From CAWJTV01 sp963845695 (GTDB lineage: Bacteria; Planctomycetota; Planctomycetia; Isosphaerales; Isosphaeraceae), in assembly GCA_963845695.1 (NCBI GenBank), contig CAWJTQ010000001.1:1-64000 (forward strand): a stretch of DNA of 64,000 bases, given 5' to 3'. Positions 59,069-64,000 of the stretch are shown piece after piece (positions within the stretch are counted from its first letter, which is position 1; each line of letters starts with the position of its first letter). The position numbers and the translations under genes were made by a program. The notes below the pieces were generated by a model, which did not search any database, was not told where the DNA came from, and saw nothing but the letters and a program-made list of their open reading frames with translations.

Positions 59069-62000
59069 ATGAGCAACGACGTTGTGTTGCATCCAACCGA
59101 TCAGGCCTTACGGGATTTCAGCCTGGGCAAGCTAGGCGACGAGGCGGCGGATTCGGTCAACAGTCACCTGGAAGAGTGTTCCGAATGCCAGCAGCGGGTG
59201 GCCAGTATGTCGTCCGACAGCTTTCTCAGTCGGCTCCGTAACGCCCGAGGACAACACGACGAATCGCCCCCCCTCATGTCCGACGCAACTACCCGGAGAC
59301 CGACGGTGGGAGATCCATCACGGCCCAAAGTCCAGACCGACACGCTTCCCCCCGACCTGGCCGACCACCCCGACTATCAGATCCTCCGCGAGCTCGGCCG
59401 GGGAGGAATGGGCGTGGTCTACCTGGCCCACAACCGGCTGATGGGCCGTGACGAGGTGCTCAAGGTCGTCAGCAAGCACCTGATCGAACGAAAAGGGGTC
59501 CTCGAGCGGTTCACGCGCGAGATCCGTTCCGCGGCTCGACTGATGCACCCAAACATCGTGCACGCCTATTCCGCCTTCCGGCTTGGCGAGAGCGTCGTCT
59601 TCGCGATGGAATACGTCGAGGGACTCGACCTGGCGAAGCTGGTCAAGGCGAAAGGGGTCTTGCCCGTCGTGAACGCCTGCAACTACGCCTATCAGGCCGC
59701 GCTCGGGCTCCAGCACGCCCACGAGCAGGGGATGGTCCACCGCGACATCAAGCCGGGCAACCTGATGCTCTCTCGGAAGGGGGAGAAGGCGATCGTCAAG
59801 GTGCTCGATTTCGGCCTGGCCAAGGCGACCCGCGAGAGCCCGATCGACGGCGGCCTGACCCACGAGGGTCAGATGCTGGGCACGCCCGACTTCATCGCGC
59901 CCGAGCAGATCCGTGACGCCCAGTCGGCTGGCATCCAGGCCGACATCTACAGCCTCGGCTGCACCCTCTACTACCTCCTGAGCGGCGCCCCGCCGTTCGA
60001 AGCCACAAGCCTCTACGATCTACTCCAAGCCCACTTCTCGACGGACGCCCAGCCTTTGAACCTGGTCCGGCCCGATGTTCCGGCCGAGCTCGCGGCTCTG
60101 GTCGCCAAGATGATGGCGAAAGAGCCGGGCCGACGTTTCCAGTCTCCCGCTCAGGTCGCCGAGGCGCTCAAGCCTTTCATCAAGAGGGCGGCCACGACGA
60201 CGAAGCCCGAGGTTTCCGCGCTCGGAGAATCTGGATTGCCACCCGAGAGGATTCATGCCATCCCCGCGACCACCGAGACCGACACAGAGCCGAATCGACT
60301 GACCACGAGACCTGCGGAATCGCATGGAACTTCGTCGGTCTCGCCGTCGCTGACGCATGGCGAGCCCCCTGAGCCGGATCGAAGCGGTGATGTTCTCGCC
60401 CCCGCGAGAGTCCTGGCACCCGGCCGACGCCCGCCCCGAAACTCATCGTCGATCCTGCTTGCAGCTTGTGCGTCGGGTCTCGTACTGCTCGGGATCATCA
60501 TCGTGATCATCACCAAGAACAGCCGTGTGACGATAGATACCGAGACCGGCAATACCGTCATCTCCATCAATAAGAAAAAGAGCACATCAACAGGGAACGA
60601 AGGTGTCGATGTCGGAAACCCTGATGCCATCGACCGTCGGGAGAACGAGGCGGTCGGACCGGCTGCAAAGGGCGTGGCAAGCGTTCCGAATCGAACAGCG
60701 ACCATCATGGACGGGGTCTGGGTCGTTAAACAGGATGAACTGATCGGGAAGAACGGAGTCGTTCTCCTGGGCGACGCTTCCTGGTCGAACTACGACATGA
60801 ACTTCAAAGCCCGGATCGGTACTGGTGACCGGTTCAGGGCGATTTTTCACTACACGAGCCCGGGTGACTACTGCATTCTTGAAGTCGGCGACGCCAGCGG
60901 ACAAGAGGTGTCGGTTCAGGTCTATCAGAACGGGCAAAGGCGCCATTTAACCGAGGTCGAAAAGGAAATCCCGACCGTCGGAGGGGTTTGGTACGACGTC
61001 CGTATCGAGGTCCGTGGACCGGCTCACAAGTTCTATCGCGATGACAGCTTGTTGTTTACCTATTTCGACGAAGAGTTCACGAAGGGGAGGGTCGGATTCT
61101 CGGTGATTTCGACCGTCCACTTCAAAGATATCGTCATCACCGCACCAGACGGAACACGCTATTGGAACGGCCTACCGGACCGGCTCGTCGATGCTCAAGG
61201 AAAGGTCACTTGGAGAGAGCGGGAGATCGGGTTGGCTAGACTTCATTCGACCGAAGCAAGACCTGCTCGACAGCCCAGTGAGGGGAGAGCCGTCGTTTCC
61301 CCAACAGAGGGGCTGGCGTCGGGATCGGCAGGCGTACGATACGACGTTGCCGCGAAGAGACCTCCCACATCGGGCGTCAAGCCGGCGCCGGTATCGACCA
61401 ATTTGATCGGCATGAAGCTGGCCTTGATCCCGTCCGGCGAATTCTTGATGGGCTCGCCCGATCCCAACGCTCCCCCGAATGAGAAGCCCGAGCACAAGGT
61501 GCGGATCACCACGCCGTTTTTCGTGGGAGTGACGGAGGTGACGCAGGCCCAATACGAGGCAGTGACGGGAAACAATCCGAGCTATTTCTCTCCGAAGGGC
61601 GAGGGGAGGGACAAGGTGGCCGGCAAGCCCCACGGCGATTATCCGGTCGAGCAGGTTTCCTGGTTCGACGCGGCGCTTTTCTGCAATGGCTTGAGCAAGA
61701 AAGAGGGCCTCGCGCCCTACTACCGGCTGAACGGGGAAGAGGTGATCGTGCCGGACCCGAGGGGTCGCGGCTACCGGCTGCCGACCGAGGCGGAATGGGA
61801 ATTTGCCTGCCGTGGCGGGAAATCGGGGGTATACTCCCCCGGTCCCGAACCGCTGGTGGAGTATGGATGGTTCAGAGCGAACTCCGAAGGGAGTACTCAC
61901 CCCGTGGGCAAGAAGCGCCCCAACGAGTTTGGGTTGTTCGACATGGCGGCCAACGTCTGGGAGTGGTGTTCCGATGAGTATTCAGCCGAGTATTACAAGC

Positions 62001-63026
62001 ACTCTCCGGAGTTAGACCCGATGGGGCCTTCCGGTATGTTCAACCCGGGTCAGGCGTGGGGGAAGTGGCTGGCGCAGCCCGCAGCGCGCGAGTTGGTGGT
62101 CGAACCGCGGCGGGGTCGTCCCGACCGATAAGAGCCTCGTCTGCGGATTTCGCGTGGCCCGGACTCAAATCGCGACACAGGATACGGAGAAGCTACGGGT
62201 ACCAACCGCGAAGGCCGAGGCCGACAGTGTCTCTGCGACAGCGATCAAAGACACCCCGATCCCACGGCCATCCTCAACAATCGCCAGCACCCCGATGATC
62301 AAACCGGTCCCGTCCTCGACGAGGCAGACGCCAGCACCTCCCGTCGCGAAGGGTTCGCCGGAGGAACTGCTCAGGTCTCGCGGCCTGACGCGCACCGGCG
62401 CGTACTTCGTGCTCCCGTCAGAAGTCGATGTCCTCGAGCAGGCCAAGTCGATTCGCTCCCTGATCGACCAGATGGCCCGGGCCTTCGAGCTATACGCGCT
62501 GGTCCTTCAAAGCCAGATGCAACTCGCGGACGCGGAAGCTTTCCGAATCCTGCGCAGCAACCAGGTCGACGCCTCGAACAAAGATCTGTCCACCATGCCC
62601 AGTGGACCGAAGGCCAGCTCGTTGCAGAACGACTTGTATCAGGGCGCCCGTGCATTTCGCGACGGGCTCGAGCGGGAGCGCGATGCTGCCGCCCGTACCG
62701 TCGAGTTGCTCCGGAGCCAGCAGGTTCCCCCGGAGCGGAAGGCCGAGCTTGCCAAGGATTTCGCGGCGAAGCGGTCGGACTTCCTCAAGGCGGAGGGCGA
62801 GTTGAGGCCGATCTACGACAAGGCCATGACCGAATACCGTAAATTGCATGCCGATCCCACCGTCAAGGAGGCCCTGGATGCTTTCAAACGGTCGACGAAG
62901 GCGGCGGCGTTCCTCGGTCCTTCGAGGGAGTTCCAGAGGGCTATCGATGCGATCAAGGCAGCGGAACGGGCCTATTCGCCCGAGACCGCCGCACCGAAGA
63001 AGAAACGAAAGCCGTCGAAGCCTTGA
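59069..63026 (+). CDS. Ser/Thr kinase fused to LamG/DUF1080-like and FGE-sulfatase domains, one frame break
   Basis: About 1320 residues when joined. N-terminal SHLEECSECQQRV zinc-finger-like motif (about 33-45). Kinase about 104-375: LRELGRGGMGVVYLAHNRLM, MVHRDIKPGNLML (HRD), KVLDFGLAKAT (DFG) and DFIAPEQ. Membrane helix SSILLAACASGLVLLGIIIV. Then a jelly-roll segment (DASWSNYDMNFKARIGTGDR, VWYDVRIEVRGPAHKFYRDD) and a formylglycine-generating-enzyme-like domain (MKLALIPSGEFLMGSPDPNA, YRLPTEAEWEFACRGG, GLFDMAANVWEWCSDEYS). Near 62048 one base breaks the frame; the corrected frame reads DKSLVCGFRVARTQ, the expected FGE end, and continues through a ~270-residue Lys/Arg-rich helical tail to 63026. 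Whether the FGE part is catalytic is unknown. Confidence 0.85.
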
Positions 63027-63061
63027 GCCGGCCCGCCGCGGAGCACAGGGTGGTCAGAGGT

Positions 63062-63090
63062 GCCATGGGGAGTTTGCGACTCCCCATGGC
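63062..63090 (+). terminator. Terminator hairpin after kinase-FGE gene
   Basis: Perfect 12-bp stem GCCATGGGGAGT / ACTCCCCATGGC with a TTGCG loop, 36 bases after the stop. Confidence 0.7.
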
Positions 63091-63438
63091 GACGCGAGAG
63101 GATGGCGAGGGTGGTATTCGGCGTGGCTCCTGTGAGGGATCGGGTCCTGGCACAGGCTTCCAGCGCGTGTGCGGGTCGTGCGTCACGGGCAAGATGCCCG
63201 TGTCACAGAAGGGACCTCACCAATCTCCCGATATGAGCCCTGGCGCCGGGCCGCTTCTGGAGCATACCCACGACTGGGCCGCCCTGAATTCGGGTGACGG
63301 CACGATGGCCCGAGTGGATCAGCTCGGACCTTCGGAATTCGAGCACAGGGCCCAGGGCACGAACCGGGACGATGCGGCGGGTTCGGCGAATGAGCGGGGA
63401 GTCTGGTCGGGTCAGATCGGCTCTGTGTCCAGGGCGTG
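63091..63438. other. Gene-free stretch with a second hairpin
   Basis: No supported gene. A second perfect 8-bp hairpin (CACGGGCA AGA TGCCCGTG) at 63184-63202. Confidence 0.4.
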
Positions 63439-63528
63439 TTACTTCTTGCGATGACGGATGCGGCTGCGCATGCGGCGCTTCTTACGCCCCACTTTGCGAC
63501 GTCCTTTGCCTCGTCAACGACTGGCCAT
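63439..63528 (-). CDS. Tiny Arg/Lys-rich protein with in-frame TGA
   Basis: Thirty codons: MASR, TGA (63516-63514), then RGKGRRKVGRKKRRMRSRIR HRKK and TAA. AGAGGAGAACGC directly before the ATG is a strong ribosome site. Excluding the stop, most residues are Arg or Lys, as in small ribosome-associated proteins (AURKAIP1/COX24-like type, by analogy). TGA differs from the Arg codon CGA by one base, so a base error or mutation is the simplest reading; readthrough is possible. Confidence 0.5.
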
Positions 63529-63644
63529 GCGTTCTCCTCTGGGATCTCGGGAAGACGGAATCCGGATCGCCTTCAATCCGCCCCCGGCCGGGTAGCCGGG
63601 AGAAATGCCAAAACGCTGATTGTATACCGAGATCGCTCCGGGCC

Positions 63645-63998
63645 TCAAGGCCGAGGTGCCTCGGAGTCGCCGGGTTCTTCCGATGCCGTCGACCGCATCA
63701 TGTCACGAAACTTCCGGCGCGAGCCGGAGTAGGCGAGCAATTCGAAACCATTGCGCCAGTGCCAGAGCATGCTCGAGTCGTTCCCCAGGATGAACGAGCT
63801 GATCAGTTTCGTGTAGCCGAGATCGTGCAGACCCTGCGAGGCTCGGGACAGGAGTGCCGTACCGATTCCGTAACCGGCGTGCCAGGGACCGACGAAGATC
63901 CAGGTCAAATGGGCGTGGCCCAGCCGCTGCTCGACGCAGTCGAGAGGCGGCGGGGTCTTCCAGCGGAGACTCCAAAAATCGTCCAGGTCGACGGGAGG
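63645..63998 (-). CDS. GNAT-family N-acetyltransferase, 5'-partial
   Basis: The last ~117 residues of a gene running off the right window edge. LTWIFVGPWHAGYGIGTALL SRA carries the acetyl-CoA-binding G-x-G-x-A-like loop (GYGIGTAL), followed by GLHDLGYTKLISSFILGNDS SMLWHWRNGFELL, the usual GNAT motif A/B order. Substrate unknown. No frame break in the visible part. Confidence 0.75.
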   Translation of the reverse strand, partial: PPVDLDDFWSLRWKTPPPLDCVEQRLGHAHLTWIFVGPWHAGYGIGTALLSRASQGLHDLGYTKLISSFILGNDSSMLWHWRNGFELLAYSGSRRKFRDMMRSTASEEPGDSEAPRP

Positions 63999-64000
63999 AA

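Noticed and set aside
61172..61900. Minus-strand 240-codon frame
   Set aside because: Antisense to the FGE domain of the kinase fusion, which has clear family motifs.

Overview
The window looks like a draft-quality stretch of a planctomycete chromosome, probably of the Isosphaeraceae/Gemmata side. The support is gene content rather than a database search: a DUF1549/DUF1553-DUF1501-EF-hand operon, a PVC-type CxxCH protein, DUF1570 and DUF1080 proteins, two ECF sigma / Ser-Thr kinase modules (one kinase fused to a sulfatase-modifying-factor domain), a PEP-CTERM LamG protein and high GC content. About 19 places need a one-base shift to keep a recognisable protein in frame, and two genes carry an in-frame stop. 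They fall in unrelated conserved genes, so I read most of them as assembly indels and annotate across them.

Region 1 (1-15.3 kb) is the most unusual part. A giant Ser/Thr/Asp/Glu-rich protein, open at the left window edge, is built from repeats of about 80 residues and ends in a conserved Pro/Ala linker followed by a variable C-terminal domain and a small unrelated gene. The linker recurs three more times downstream. Each time it is followed by a different C-terminal domain and a different small gene, and twice it is preceded by a partial copy of the stalk 3' end. This is the layout of a polymorphic toxin/immunity locus with orphan cassettes (as in Rhs or CDI), here on an acidic repeat stalk I do not recognise. 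One tail resembles a ParB/sulfiredoxin-like toxin domain. REP-like palindromes and a RAYT (Y1) transposase sit at the cassette boundaries.

Region 2 (15.3-22.2 kb) is mobile-element debris and cargo: a candidate ORF-less group II intron, an IS4-like element with 31-bp terminal repeats that share sequence with the RAYT palindromes, a truncated second copy that cuts a zinc-ribbon gene, a beta-helix protein and a DUF2199 protein. Region 3 (22.2-36.7 kb) holds a sugar-isomerase-like gene, a DUF1570 protein, tRNA-Ala(UGC), an IS256-like element with an amber codon, a long gene-poor zone, an HAE1-type RND pump and a seven-copy tandem repeat. Region 4 (36.7-45 kb) has a DUF4157 (eCIS-core-like) protein, a minus-strand group (TetR, secreted coiled-coil, Gfo/Idh/MocA oxidoreductase, DUF1080) and a plus-strand pair of secreted proteins. 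Region 5 (45-64 kb) contains the DUF1549-DUF1501-EF-hand operon, a haem-binding lipoprotein, the two sigma/kinase modules, a very small basic ORF interrupted by TGA, and a GNAT acetyltransferase cut by the right window edge.

Nothing here was checked against a database. Family names come from motif recognition.
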